Positions 9,559-17,647 of a stretch of DNA of 64,000 nucleotides are shown one piece after another. The DNA lies in NCBI GenBank assembly GCA_963783045.1, contig CAWAMD010000001.1, positions 620,001-684,000 of the forward strand, given 5' to 3'. Position 1 is the stretch's first letter; every line of letters begins with the position of its first letter. Source of the DNA: CAWAMD01 sp963783045. GTDB taxonomy: Bacteria; Actinomycetota; Nitriliruptoria; Nitriliruptorales; Nitriliruptoraceae. The notes below the pieces were generated by a model. That model worked only from the letters and a program-made list of their open reading frames with translations. It ran no database searches and had not been told where the DNA came from. A program made the translations under genes and the position numbers.

Positions 9559-9610
9559 CCGTCCGCCCCGCATCCGTCGGTCCCGGTCGCCGGCGTCTCG
9601 CCGCGCCCCG

Positions 9611-9658
9611 GTCTTGGTCGTTCGACCTGGACAGGTGTATTGGTCGAACGACCAAGAC
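9611..9658. promoter_or_regulatory. TetR operator (perfect 17-base inverted repeat)
   Basis: Left arm GTCTTGGTCGTTCGACC (9611-9627) and right arm GGTCGAACGACCAAGAC (9642-9658) are exact complements around a 14-base spacer. Each arm itself contains a GGTCG-NN-CGACC dyad, so two repressor dimers could bind. It lies 53 bases before the tetR start. Confidence 0.85.
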
Positions 9659-9697
9659 CCTACGCCGGCCATGCCGTCCCGTCAACCCCCCGCCTGC

Positions 9698-9747
9698 GAT
9701 ACGTGAACGATCTCCCCGGGAATCTCCAGGCGAAACGTTCACGTATC
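9698..9747. repeat. GTGAA-family palindrome, copy 3
   Basis: Outer arms GATACGTGAACG (9698-9709) and CGTTCACGTATC (9736-9747) are perfectly complementary; the 26-base interior pairs poorly. The right flank reads CGGAGGGGG, nearly as after copy 4. Unlike the other copies it lies between divergent genes, so it cannot be explained simply as a terminator. Confidence 0.75.
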
Positions 9748-9783
9748 CCGGAGGGGGTGGGAGCCGGGGCTACCCTGCAGCGC

Positions 9784-10215
9784 GTGAGCCCGCTCATCGC
9801 CCGCCGCCCGCCCCTGCCCGACGACCTCCACGACGCGTGGTGGACGTTCGTCGACTGCGCCGAGGTCATCGAAGGTGGCCGCCGCATGCTGCTCGGCACC
9901 CTGCCGACCGGCCGGGTCGAGCCCGCGCCGGTCGGGGTGGGGCTCGACGCGCTCGCCGCGGCGCTCGACGATGCACGCGGCTGGATGGACGGGTGGCGGC
10001 TGGCGGTGCTCGAGGACGACTGGCGCGACTGCCAGGCCGCCCTCGACGAGTCGGGCGCCAACCTCGACGCCGCCCGCGAGGTGGCCGCGACGACGGCCGA
10101 GCTCGAGGAGCTCCTCGGCGCCGTCGAGGAGGTCGTGGCGCCGCTCGACGCCTTCGCCGACGCGGAGCGCGCCTGGCGCCGACGCTGGAGGCTCCCGCGC
10201 GAGCGGGACCGGTGA
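9784..10215 (+). CDS. hypothetical protein, 143 residues
   Basis: Not recognised. A soluble, alpha-helical, charged protein with no signal peptide or membrane segment; the stretch from about residue 75 to 125 (ESGANLDAAREVAATTAELEELLG) looks able to form a coiled coil. GTG 9784 is chosen because TACCCT (9771-9776) lies seven bases upstream, consistent with a leaderless start. The stop shares its last base with the ATG of the next small gene, so the two are translationally coupled. The only functional hint is its position before the ECF sigma factor genes. Confidence 0.65.
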   Translation: MSPLIARRPPLPDDLHDAWWTFVDCAEVIEGGRRMLLGTLPTGRVEPAPVGVGLDALAAALDDARGWMDGWRLAVLEDDWRDCQAALDESGANLDAAREVAATTAELEELLGAVEEVVAPLDAFADAERAWRRRWRLPRERDR

Positions 10216-10385
10216 TGCCCGAGGGCGAGCGCACCGAGGCCCGCGTCCTCGCCGAGCTCGCGGACGTCGAGTCCTACCTGCGGCAGGCGCCGCCCCACGC
10301 CGGTCACGGCGTGCGCGAGTCGCTCGAGGCGCGCCGGGACCGGCTCCGTCGCGAGCTCGCCACCCTCCGTCGCCGTCGTCGGTGA
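10215..10385 (+). CDS. hypothetical small charged protein, 56 residues
   Basis: A short, very arginine- and glutamate-rich helical protein (ends RRELATLRRRRR). ATG 10215 overlaps the previous stop as TGATG, a common coupling arrangement, and the frame stays open to 10385. No family is recognised. Its helical character and coupling suggest that it may form a complex with the 143-residue protein before it. It ends 68 bases before the sigma factor gene. Confidence 0.5.
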   Translation: MPEGERTEARVLAELADVESYLRQAPPHAGHGVRESLEARRDRLRRELATLRRRRR

Positions 10386-10453
10386 ACCGGATCGCCTGAT
10401 GCCGCGTATTCCCTGACACGAGGCGACACACTGGCGCCGGGAGGGAGGACCGC

Positions 10454-10984
10454 ATGAGCGAGGACCAGGGGTTGCCCGCTGGCCTCGCCGACGACATCCG
10501 CACCCTGTACGCCGCGCACGCCGGCCCGCTCTTCGCCTTCGCGCTCCACGCCACGGGCGATCGTCAGGCCGCCGAGGAGATCGTGCAGGACACCTTCGTG
10601 CGGGCGTGGCGGGCCGCCGACCGGTTCGACCCGGGCCGGGGCGAGGCGCGGACCTGGCTGTTCGCGATCGCCCGCAACCTCGTCACCGACCATCATCGCC
10701 GCCGGGCCGTACGTCCCGTGTCGCCGGTCAGCGACGACCGGCTCGACCAGCCGACGGGTGCGTTCGACCTCGATCGGGCCTTCGAGACCTGGCAGGTCGC
10801 ACAGGCACTCGAGGGCCTCTCCGAGGAGCACCGCCAGGCCATCCTCGCCATCCACCTCCGCGGCGCGAGCGTGGCCGAGACCGCCGAACGGCTCGGAATC
10901 CCTCAGGGCACGGTGAAGAGCCGCGTCTACTACGGCCTGCGCGCGCTGCGACTCGTGCTCGAGGAGATGGGAGTGGTCTCGTGA
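10454..10984 (+). CDS. ECF-type RNA polymerase sigma factor
   Basis: A 176-residue sigma-70 family protein with only regions 2 and 4. Region 2 (about 16-85) contains RQAAEEIVQDTFVRAWRAAD and the -10 melting helix ARTWLFAIARNLVTDHHRR; region 4 (about 115-165) contains ASVAETAERLGIPQGTVKSR, the -35-binding helix-turn-helix. GGAGGGAGGA precedes ATG 10454, a strong ribosome binding site. The next gene, overlapping its stop, is the anti-sigma factor that should hold it inactive at the membrane. Confidence 0.95.
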   Translation: MSEDQGLPAGLADDIRTLYAAHAGPLFAFALHATGDRQAAEEIVQDTFVRAWRAADRFDPGRGEARTWLFAIARNLVTDHHRRRAVRPVSPVSDDRLDQPTGAFDLDRAFETWQVAQALEGLSEEHRQAILAIHLRGASVAETAERLGIPQGTVKSRVYYGLRALRLVLEEMGVVS

Positions 10985-11640
10985 GCAGCCACGACGAGCT
11001 TCGCCAAGACCTCGGGGTCTACGTGCTCGGGGCGCTCGACCGTGAGACGCGCGACCGGCTCGACCGCCATCTCGCGCGGTGCCAGGACTGCCGGGAGGAG
11101 CTCGCCCGGCTCGCGGTCCTGCCCGGCCTCCTCCAGCACATCCGCGACGCCGGTGTCGGCGCACCGTCCGCCGCGGGTCTCGACGACGCGGGTGCTGACG
11201 GGTCGGTGCCCCCCGTGGAGCCGGTCCTCGCCCGCATCGCCGCACAGCGACGCCGCAGCCGGCGCCGGTGGGTCGCCTCGCTCGGCGGAGTGGCCGCCGC
11301 CGCGCTGGTCGCGATCGCGCTCGTCCTGAGTCCCTGGCAGCGCGCCCCCGCCTCGGTGGCCTTCGCCGCGTCCGGCGGGACCGCCGCCGCCACGGTCAGC
11401 GCCCGGCCGTGGGGCATGGCCGTGGAGCTGCACGCGGACGTGCTCCCTCCCGCCGACGGCTACCAGCTCGTCGCCGTCGCCGCCGACGGACACACGACCG
11501 CGGTCGCGTCCTGGCAGCGCGTCGACCACCCGATGCATCTCGAGGGCGCCTGCTACCTGCGCCCCGAGCAGGTCCGCCGGCTCGAGATCCGGCCCGAGTC
11601 GGGCGGTCCGCTCGTCGCCGTCCTCGAGCCGCAGGCCTGA
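10981..11640 (+). CDS. zinc-finger anti-sigma factor, membrane-anchored
   Basis: A 219-residue protein starting at a GTG that overlaps the sigma stop (GTGA). The N-terminus has the ZAS signature, HLARCQDC (H-x3-C-x2-C), with an upstream histidine at residue 4. One membrane helix (about 97-113, WVASLGGVAAAALVAIALVL) follows a basic patch. The outer domain resembles the anti-sigma-K type (RskA) C-terminal domain, with PWGMAVELHADVLPP and QLVAV strands. It should bind and silence the sigma factor until an extracytoplasmic signal leads to its release, usually by proteolysis. Confidence 0.88.
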   Translation: MSSHDELRQDLGVYVLGALDRETRDRLDRHLARCQDCREELARLAVLPGLLQHIRDAGVGAPSAAGLDDAGADGSVPPVEPVLARIAAQRRRSRRRWVASLGGVAAAALVAIALVLSPWQRAPASVAFAASGGTAAATVSARPWGMAVELHADVLPPADGYQLVAVAADGHTTAVASWQRVDHPMHLEGACYLRPEQVRRLEIRPESGGPLVAVLEPQA

Positions 11641-11652
11641 TCTCGCCGGGGT

Positions 11653-11681
11653 TGTCGCGGTCCGGGCTGCCTGCGTAGCGT
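11653..11681 (+). promoter_or_regulatory. sigma-70-type promoter of the MATE gene
   Basis: TTGTCG (11653-11658), a 17-base spacer and TAGCGT (11676-11681). The -10 ends seven bases before ATG 11689, so the transcript should begin at or next to the start codon. Confidence 0.6.
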
Positions 11682-11688
11682 CCGGTCG

Positions 11689-13056
11689 ATGCCACCCGCT
11701 CGACGTCCCGGCGCCACCGGCGCCCATGCCGTCAGGATCCGTCACCGTCGGATCCTCGCGCTCGCGATCCCGGCCATCGGCACGCTGGTGGCGGACCCGC
11801 TGCTCGGCTTCGTCGACACGGCGGTGGCCGGCCGCATCGGCACCCAGCAGCTCGGCGCGCTCGGACTGGCCGTCGCGGTGCTCGCCACCGTGTCCTGGGT
11901 CTTCAACTTCCTCGTCTACGGCACCACGGCGACGGTCGCCCGGGCGATGGGCGCCGGCGACCGCCACGCCGCCGGCGAGCGGGTGGCCCACGCCGGGGTG
12001 GTCGCCCTCGTGCTCGGAGGTGTGATCGGTGGCGTCATCGCGCTGGTCGCGCCGTGGCTGCTGCGCGGCGTCGGGGCCGTGCCCGGGCTGGTGGCCCCGG
12101 CGGCCACCTACCTGCGGGTCCGCGCCGTGGGCGTGCCGTTCGCGCTGCTCGGCATGGTCGGGCACGGCGCCTTCCGCGGGGTCTCGGACACGAGGACCCC
12201 GCTCGTCGTGACCGTGGTCGCCAACGTGATCAACGGCGCGCTGGACGTCGGACTCGTGTTCGGGCTCCACCTGGGGCTGTCGGGCATCGCGTGGGCGACC
12301 GTGGCCGCCGAGGTCACGACCGTGCTCCTCTTCGCGGTCGTCCTGCGGCGCATGCAGCTGCCGCTGGCGGGACACCGGCTGCCTTCCCGTCGGCAGCTCG
12401 CCGCGCTCGTGACCGTCAGCCGCGACCTGTTCCTGCGCACCGGGGGGCTGCTCGCCGGGCTGCTCGCCGTCACCACGGCCGCCGCCCGCACGAGCGCGGT
12501 GACGGCCGCCGCCCACCAGGTGCTGTGGCAGGTGTGGATCATCGTGTCGTTCTTCATGGACGGCTTCGCCATCGCCGCGCAGGCCCTCGTGGGCACCGCC
12601 CTCGGCGCGTCCGACGACGAGGAGGCCCGCGCCGTCGCCCGCGCGCTCATCGGCTGGGGCGTGGGCGGCGGGGCCGCCGCGGCCGTGGTCCTGCTCGCCG
12701 GCGCCGGCGTCGTGCCGCGGCTGCTGACCGACGAGGCGGCCGTGCTCGCAGCCGTCGCCACCGCCTGGTGGCTGGCAGCCGGCGGGCACGTCGTCAACGG
12801 GCTCGTGTTCGTCCTCGACGGCGTCTTCATGGGGGCCGGCGACTTCGGCTACCTGCGCACCTGGTCGATCGCTGCCGCCGTGGTCGCGGCCGCCCTCGCG
12901 CAGGTGGCGGTCAGCGCCGGCTGGGGGCTGGTCGGCCTGTGGGCCGCGATCGAGGCCATGATGGTGGTCCGGCTCGTGTCGCTGCTGGTTCGACTGGCCG
13001 GGAGTCGCTGGACGCGGACGGGCCGGGCGCTGCCCGCCGAGGAGCCGGCCCGCTGA
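11689..13056 (+). CDS. MATE-family efflux transporter (DinF-like)
   Basis: A 455-residue membrane protein with about twelve helices in two similar six-helix halves. Typical MATE features are AIPAIGTLVADPLLGFVDTA at the first helix and the GHGAFRGVSDTRTPL loop in the middle. Members exchange H+ or Na+ for drugs or metabolites at the inner membrane. The DinF branch is suggested by the loop and length. Substrate unknown. Its 3' end is opposed by the convergent gene starting at 13619. Confidence 0.92.
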   Translation: MPPARRPGATGAHAVRIRHRRILALAIPAIGTLVADPLLGFVDTAVAGRIGTQQLGALGLAVAVLATVSWVFNFLVYGTTATVARAMGAGDRHAAGERVAHAGVVALVLGGVIGGVIALVAPWLLRGVGAVPGLVAPAATYLRVRAVGVPFALLGMVGHGAFRGVSDTRTPLVVTVVANVINGALDVGLVFGLHLGLSGIAWATVAAEVTTVLLFAVVLRRMQLPLAGHRLPSRRQLAALVTVSRDLFLRTGGLLAGLLAVTTAAARTSAVTAAAHQVLWQVWIIVSFFMDGFAIAAQALVGTALGASDDEEARAVARALIGWGVGGGAAAAVVLLAGAGVVPRLLTDEAAVLAAVATAWWLAAGGHVVNGLVFVLDGVFMGAGDFGYLRTWSIAAAVVAAALAQVAVSAGWGLVGLWAAIEAMMVVRLVSLLVRLAGSRWTRTGRALPAEEPAR

Positions 13057-13619
13057 GCACGGCCCGCTGAGCCGGCTTCTGACGGCGCGGCCGGCCGGTA
13101 CGGCGAGGGCAGCCCTCGCTCAGACGTTGCGGCCGGCGTCGAGGCGGCGACGAGCTGCTCGATGCGGAGGGCCACCTCCCGGATGAAGCGGTGGATCGTC
13201 AGCTCCGCGATGCGGTGTCCCAGCATCGCGTCACCGGCGGCCCCGAGCGGCCCCATCGGCGGCCGGTACGTCCCGACGAAGGAGAGCTGTGTCAGCGGCG
13301 GGTGGTGCGAGAGGGCGCTCACCTCGAGCTGTCCCTCCATCTCGGGGTAGAGGGCCGGCTCCGCCGTCGACTGCCACGCGAGCGGCAGCTTGTGCCGGTG
13401 GCGCTCGACCGGGTCGAAGGCCCCGATCGCGACCGTGATCTCCCGCGTGATCGCGACGTGGCCGAGGTCGAGGGCGAGATCCGTGTGGACCTCGCGCGCC
13501 CGGTGTGCCGCGGCGTCCGTCGCGGCCTGCAGGACGTGCTCGGGCTGCTCGCGGAGCACGCGTGACACGTCCTCGAACGACGCCTCCACGTACTCGTAGG
13601 TGTACAGGTGCCGCTTCAC
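12849..13619 (-). CDS. SRPBCC-like conserved protein; 3' end probably shifted by an indel
   Basis: The first ~160 residues (KRHLYTYEYVEASFEDV... to HRFIREVALRIEQLVAA) look like a conserved START/SRPBCC-type domain: alternating strands, then a long C-terminal helix. GTG 13619 is preferred over ATG 13625 because AGGAGG sits six bases before it but touches the ATG. As read, the frame continues as low-complexity Pro/Ser/Arg sequence to 12849, antisense to 208 bases of the MATE gene. In the neighbouring frame the helix would end LDAGRNV and stop at 13120. A single missing base near 13140-13150 would give a natural end there. Function unknown. Confidence 0.6.
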   Translation of the reverse strand: MKRHLYTYEYVEASFEDVSRVLREQPEHVLQAATDAAAHRAREVHTDLALDLGHVAITREITVAIGAFDPVERHRHKLPLAWQSTAEPALYPEMEGQLEVSALSHHPPLTQLSFVGTYRPPMGPLGAAGDAMLGHRIAELTIHRFIREVALRIEQLVAASTPAATSERGLPSPYRPAAPSEAGSAGRAQRAGSSAGSARPVRVQRLPASRTSSDTSRTTIMASIAAHRPTSPQPALTATCARAAATTAAAIDQVRR

Positions 13620-13728
13620 GGTCATCCTCCTCCGCTCGTCCGCGGGCCCGATGGACGGCAGGCAGCGACCCACCCTGACGCTAGGCACCGGTCGCGCACC
13701 TGTCTGCAGGCGCCCGTCACGATCCCGC

Positions 13729-13763
13729 GGCCGGTCGGCCCAGGACGGGGGAGCCGACCGGCC
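13729..13763 (-). terminator. GC-rich hairpin downstream of the RNA methyltransferase gene
   Basis: Arms GGCCGGTCGGC (13729-13739) and GCCGACCGGCC (13753-13763) pair perfectly around 13 bases, 36 bases after the methyltransferase stop. There is no U-tract, as is usual at high GC. Nothing else is visible between 13620 and 13798 except a possible -10 (TAGCGT, minus strand) for the SRPBCC-like gene. Confidence 0.5.
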
Positions 13764-13798
13764 CACGCCCGTCGCGATCGTGGCGACCGTCGCGGTGG

Positions 13799-15133
13799 TC
13801 AGGGGGTGAAGGTCGCGACCACCTCGACGTGGTGGGTCATCGGGAACAGGTCGAGCGGGACCGCACGCCGCAGGCGGTAGCCGTGCTCGGCGAGCACCTT
13901 CGCGTCCCGGGACAGTGCCGCCGGGTCGCAGGCGACGTAGACGATGGTGGCCGGCGCCAGCGCGGCCAGCTGCCGACACACGTCGATGCCGGCGCCGGTC
14001 CGCGGCGGGTCGAGGACGACAACGTCGGGTGCGTCGAGGACGACGACGTCGGGTGCGTCGCCGCCGCTGCCCGGTCCTGCCATGGCCGCCACGAAGTCGC
14101 CCACCGGCTGCGCCGCGACGGTCACGTCGCACCCGGCGGCGTCGGCGTTCTCCTGTGCCCAGCCGGCGGCGTCGGCGTACCCCTCCACCGCGACGACCTC
14201 GGCGCCGGCGCGGGCCAGCGGCAGGCTCAGGAGCCCGACCCCGGCGTAGAGGTCCCAGACGAGCGCCCCCGCCAGGTCGCCGGCAGCGGCCAGCACCTCG
14301 TCGACGATGGCCTCGGCCCCGGCACGGTTGACCTGGAAGAAGCAACCGGCGTCGAACCGGTAGGTGAACCCGGCGACGGTCTCGGCGAGGACGCCATCGC
14401 CACGCAGGGGAAGGGTCGCCCCGTCCGGCTGCTCGAGGAGAAGGTCGAAGTCGCCCTCGGGCGTCGTGAGTCCGCCCTCGCCGGGCCGGATGACCACGGC
14501 GCGGCTGCCGGTGCGTACGTCACGAGCGTCCGGCGCCCCACCGTCGACCGCATCGGGGTCGCCGCCGTGGGCGCGCACCACGACGTCGGCGGCCCCGGTG
14601 TCGTCGCCGACGGCGTCACGCAGCGCCTGCGCCTCCTCGCCGAGGATGTAGCAGGGACCGACAGCCACAACGTCGTGGGTGCCGGCGCGGTGGAAGCCGA
14701 GCCGCCCGTCGGGGCCGGCGTGGAACCGGGCGTTGTTGCGGTAGGCCGCGTCGGGGCCGACGGCTCGGGTGGGCGCCACCGGCGGGTCGCTGAGCCCGCC
14801 GAGCCGCTCGAGCTGCTCGGTGACGACCCGCGTCTTCAGGCGGCGCTGGGCCTCCGGCGCGACGTGCTGGAGGTCGCAGCCACCGCACTCGGGCACGTAG
14901 GGGCAGGGCGGGACGACCCGATCGGGGGAGGCGTCGAGCACCTCGAGGAGGTCCGCGCGGGCCCAGCTCTTGTGATCCTCGACGACACGGAGTCGGATTC
15001 GCTCGCCCGGGATCGTGCCCGCGACGAACACCGCCTTGCCTTCGACGCGGGCGACGCCGTCGCCGCCGTGGGTGAACCCGTCGACGGTGGCCTCGGTCGG
15101 GGCGCGGGAGAGCGGGGGGCGGCGGGGACTCAT
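13799..15133 (-). CDS. TRAM-domain SAM-dependent RNA (uracil-C5) methyltransferase, RlmD/TrmA family
   Basis: A 444-residue enzyme that methylates C5 of a uracil in rRNA or tRNA. An N-terminal TRAM RNA-binding domain (about 10-68) is followed by the iron-sulfur motif with Cys77, Cys83 and Cys86; a fourth cysteine lies in GPCYILGEE. The SAM fold follows, then LDPPRTG, the catalytic cysteine (Cys402 in VYVACDPAALSRD) and the general-base region THHVE. All key residues are present. A 24-base tandem duplication (14011-14058) doubles the eight residues PDVVVLDA/P before the DPPRTG motif. ATG 15133 overlaps the stop of the lipoprotein gene (ATGA). Confidence 0.93.
   Translation of the reverse strand: MSPRRPPLSRAPTEATVDGFTHGGDGVARVEGKAVFVAGTIPGERIRLRVVEDHKSWARADLLEVLDASPDRVVPPCPYVPECGGCDLQHVAPEAQRRLKTRVVTEQLERLGGLSDPPVAPTRAVGPDAAYRNNARFHAGPDGRLGFHRAGTHDVVAVGPCYILGEEAQALRDAVGDDTGAADVVVRAHGGDPDAVDGGAPDARDVRTGSRAVVIRPGEGGLTTPEGDFDLLLEQPDGATLPLRGDGVLAETVAGFTYRFDAGCFFQVNRAGAEAIVDEVLAAAGDLAGALVWDLYAGVGLLSLPLARAGAEVVAVEGYADAAGWAQENADAAGCDVTVAAQPVGDFVAAMAGPGSGGDAPDVVVLDAPDVVVLDPPRTGAGIDVCRQLAALAPATIVYVACDPAALSRDAKVLAEHGYRLRRAVPLDLFPMTHHVEVVATFTP
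14011..14058. repeat. 24-base in-frame tandem duplication within the methyltransferase gene
   Basis: Two adjacent 24-base units (14011-14034 and 14035-14058) differ at one base and encode PDVVVLDA and PDVVVLDP in series. The family normally has one copy before DPPRTG. Confidence 0.85.
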
Positions 15134-15966
15134 CGGGCCTCGGTGAGGTCGTTGGTGGCGTCGAGGATGACCTGCAGGTGGGCGATGCCGTGGGCGGCCG
15201 CGTCGCGGACGGTGGTGATGCTCCCGGCGCGGGCGGCGAGCAGGGTCCAGGCGAGCGCGCGGGTGCCCTCGCCGGGGAGGTCGAGGATGGCCGTGGCGGG
15301 GTCGGACGCCCGCGATGCCCGGTCGATCGCGTCGAGCATCTCGCCCGGGCTGCGCTGCCAGGTGCCGAGGTCGCCGGCCACCGACTCGCGGAGCATGGCC
15401 ACGACCGTGTCGCCCCCGGTGGAGGTCGACCGGGCCGCCGTGAGCAGCGTGGTGAACACGTCCCCGTAGTCGATCGTCTTCTCGCGCGAGGACTCACGTC
15501 CGGGGAAGAGCGGGGCCACGGCGGAGCCGGGGCCGGCCCCGGGCGTCGACCCGGCGGCGGGGGAGGAGGGGCCCGCCGACGCAGGCGACGCAGCGGCGTC
15601 GGCCGGCGACGCCGGAGCGGGCGACGGGGAGGCGGACGCGCCGACGCCCCGGCCGGCGAGGAGGTCGGGGGCGGCCGTCAGCAGGCCGACCGCGGCGGTC
15701 GCCGCCGCGTGGGCGGCCGCGGTGTCCGGCGCGTCGCGGGCCGCCTGCAGCCGCTCGTCCGCAGCGGTCACGGTCGTCCGCAGAGCCGCCAGCTGCCGGT
15801 CGACCTCCCGCCCGCGTGGGTCCGCGGTCGACAGCGCCGCGGCGGTGCTCGTCGGTGAGGTGGTCGCCGTCGGCTCGGGAATCGCCTCGGTGCAGCCGGT
15901 CAGCGCCATGCCGACGGCGAGCGCCGTGCAGGCAAGGGTGGTGGCGGAGGGACGCAGCGGGATCAT
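15130..15966 (-). CDS. putative lipoprotein of unknown function, 278 residues
   Basis: The N-terminus is a lipoprotein signal with lipobox LTGC (about residue 24), so the mature protein should be tethered outside the membrane. The mature part has an N-terminal helical segment (REVDRQLAALRTTVTAADERL), a Ser/Ala/Pro-rich linker (about 105-155, likely disordered) and a C-terminal helical domain. No enzyme motif is seen. ATG 15966 has GAGG upstream. The gene is coupled by ATGA to the RNA methyltransferase downstream and starts five bases after the prmA stop, so it is the middle gene of a three-gene run. Confidence 0.75.
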   Translation of the reverse strand: MIPLRPSATTLACTALAVGMALTGCTEAIPEPTATTSPTSTAAALSTADPRGREVDRQLAALRTTVTAADERLQAARDAPDTAAAHAAATAAVGLLTAAPDLLAGRGVGASASPSPAPASPADAAASPASAGPSSPAAGSTPGAGPGSAVAPLFPGRESSREKTIDYGDVFTTLLTAARSTSTGGDTVVAMLRESVAGDLGTWQRSPGEMLDAIDRASRASDPATAILDLPGEGTRALAWTLLAARAGSITTVRDAAAHGIAHLQVILDATNDLTEAR

Positions 15967-15970
15967 CGCC

Positions 15971-16868
15971 TCATCCTCGCCCACCGTGCGGGTCGGGCGC
16001 CAGCCCGGCGCGATCGTCGCCGTCCGCGGCGCGGTCTGTCGGCGGGTCCGTGCGGCGGCCGACCAGTACCGCCCAGCCGTCGCGGAGGTGGACCTCGGGA
16101 GCCCTCAGCCCGGCGGCCTCCAGCGCGTCCGCCACCCGCGTGGCGCGCTCGGCGGCGATGCCGCTGGCGATGAGCGTGCCGCCGGGACGCACCCGCGCCA
16201 CGAGCGGGGCCGCGAGCTCGAGCACCGTGTGCGTGAGGAGGTTGGCGACCACCACGTCGAAGCGCACGTCCGCGTCCAGCGCGTCGAGGCTGCCCGCCCG
16301 GAGGTCAACGTCCACGCGGTTGTCCCGGGCGTTCGCCACGGCCACGGCCACGGCGTCCGGATCGAACGTCCACGCCGCAGACGGCACCGGCGCCGAGCAG
16401 GGCCGCCGCGATGGCGAGCACCCCGGTGCCGGTTCCCACGTCGAGGACCGCCGCGCCGCCCGTGACGGCGTCCTGGAGCATCTGCAGGCACAGGGTCGTC
16501 GTCGCATGATGGCCGCTGCCGAACGCCCCGCCGGGGTCGAGCACGATCCGGATCTCGTCCGGTTGCGGGACGTGTCCGGCGAGGTCGCCGGCGACGTAGT
16601 CGTCGACGAGCCAGGACGGAACCACGACGGTGCGCCCGGCGTGCACCGGGGCGATCCCGGCCTTCCACTCCGACTGCCAGTCGCGGGCGGGCTCGTCCTC
16701 CCAGCGGCCCCCGGGCGGCACGTCGGCCTGCCGGTCCTCGAACCACGCGACGACCGCGTCGACCTGCTCCCAGACGCCGATGGCACCGGCCGCCCACAGC
16801 CGGGCGGTCAGCCGCTCTCTCGGGGCGCCGACCTCCACCGGCAGCGTGTAGCGCGCGGTGTCCGTCAT
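15971..16868 (-). pseudogene. prmA: ribosomal protein L11 methyltransferase PrmA, disrupted by one frameshift
   Basis: PrmA trimethylates ribosomal protein L11. The first frame (from ATG 16868) carries the substrate-recognition domain, the linker and the typical DPGGAFGSGHHATTTLCLQM, then SAM motif LDVGTGTGVLAIAAA. After GVDV the frame is lost: expected DPDAVAVAVANARDN is found in the next frame, followed by VVANLLTHTVLEL, RPGGTLIASGI and a normal C-terminus ending at 15971. Removing one G at about 16364 restores a 298-residue protein, the usual family length. There is no homopolymer at the site, so this may be true mutation or assembly error. Confidence 0.92.
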
Positions 16869-16975
16869 CGCGGTCCTCACGTTCGGATCCGTCCGCCGGG
16901 CAGCGCCGGTCGTCGCCGGACCGACGCGACCGCGCCCCTGCGGTCGCTACCGTTCCCCACGGCCCCGGGACGAAA

Positions 16976-17012
16976 GACGGCCCCGTGCGACGGGGGGACA
17001 CACGGGGCCGTC
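16976..17012. other. strong hairpin in the divergent prmA / 17132 gap
   Basis: Arms GACGGCCCCGTG (16976-16987) and CACGGGGCCGTC (17001-17012) pair perfectly around a 13-base loop. On the minus strand it is followed by TTTCGT, so it could terminate or attenuate transcription entering prmA from upstream. The rest of 16869-17131 shows no gene. Confidence 0.6.
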
Positions 17013-17131
17013 GGCAACCCCGAAAGGTTACCGAGACGCATGATAGCGGCGCCGTAGCGTGTGGTCACCACACCGGGCCGTCGTCGGCGCGATAGACGCA
17101 CACCGCTCCCGCGGGAAGGGCGAGAAGCGAC

Positions 17132-17629
17132 ATGGCGGACACACCCGTGGCGATCTTCGAGGTCAATTCGGCGCTGCTCGAAGCACTCGAGGCCGCCTTC
17201 GGGCCACCTCTGGACTCCTACCTCATGGGGTGGCAGGTCTGGCTCGTCGAGGTGGAGGCGCCCGACGCGCCCCCGGACTGCGAGCTCGAGTATCGCCTGC
17301 ACCCACCCGGTGACTTCACGCAGCCTGCCGGGCTCAGCCACCACGACCTGTGGGACGAGGTCATGGTCCAGGTCGCGGACGGCATCCACCCCGTTCGTTG
17401 CGGCGAGGAGACCCGGAGCGTCGCGTCGCTGTGGACGCTGCTGGAGGTCTTCCCCGCCTTCGGCGAGGACGTGACCGCCGAGCAGGTCCGCCGGTGGTCG
17501 CAGGACGCGCTCGGTCGGGCCGCGCTGGCGGCCGGCGACGTGGACCACGAGCGGATCGGTGGTCGCTACACGCGGGGCAGGGTCCGGGACCTGCCGCAGG
17601 CGCTGCGTGCGGCGCTCGGGGTGGGCTGA
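17132..17629 (+). CDS. hypothetical protein, 165 residues
   Basis: Not recognised. An acidic soluble protein with several tryptophans (GWQVWLVEVEAP, HHDLWDEVMVQVADGIHPV) and no membrane segment or signal. GGGAAGGG lies about 12 bases before ATG 17132. Codon use and GC content match its neighbours, and no overlapping frame is more plausible. It stands alone between the divergent prmA and the convergent AI-2E gene. Confidence 0.7.
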   Translation: MADTPVAIFEVNSALLEALEAAFGPPLDSYLMGWQVWLVEVEAPDAPPDCELEYRLHPPGDFTQPAGLSHHDLWDEVMVQVADGIHPVRCGEETRSVASLWTLLEVFPAFGEDVTAEQVRRWSQDALGRAALAAGDVDHERIGGRYTRGRVRDLPQALRAALGVG

Positions 17630-17647
17630 CCCACCGGTCGCGGTCGG

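Noticed and set aside
10930..12789. 619-residue minus-strand frame
   Set aside because: Antisense to the anti-sigma and MATE genes; low-complexity composition, no motif.
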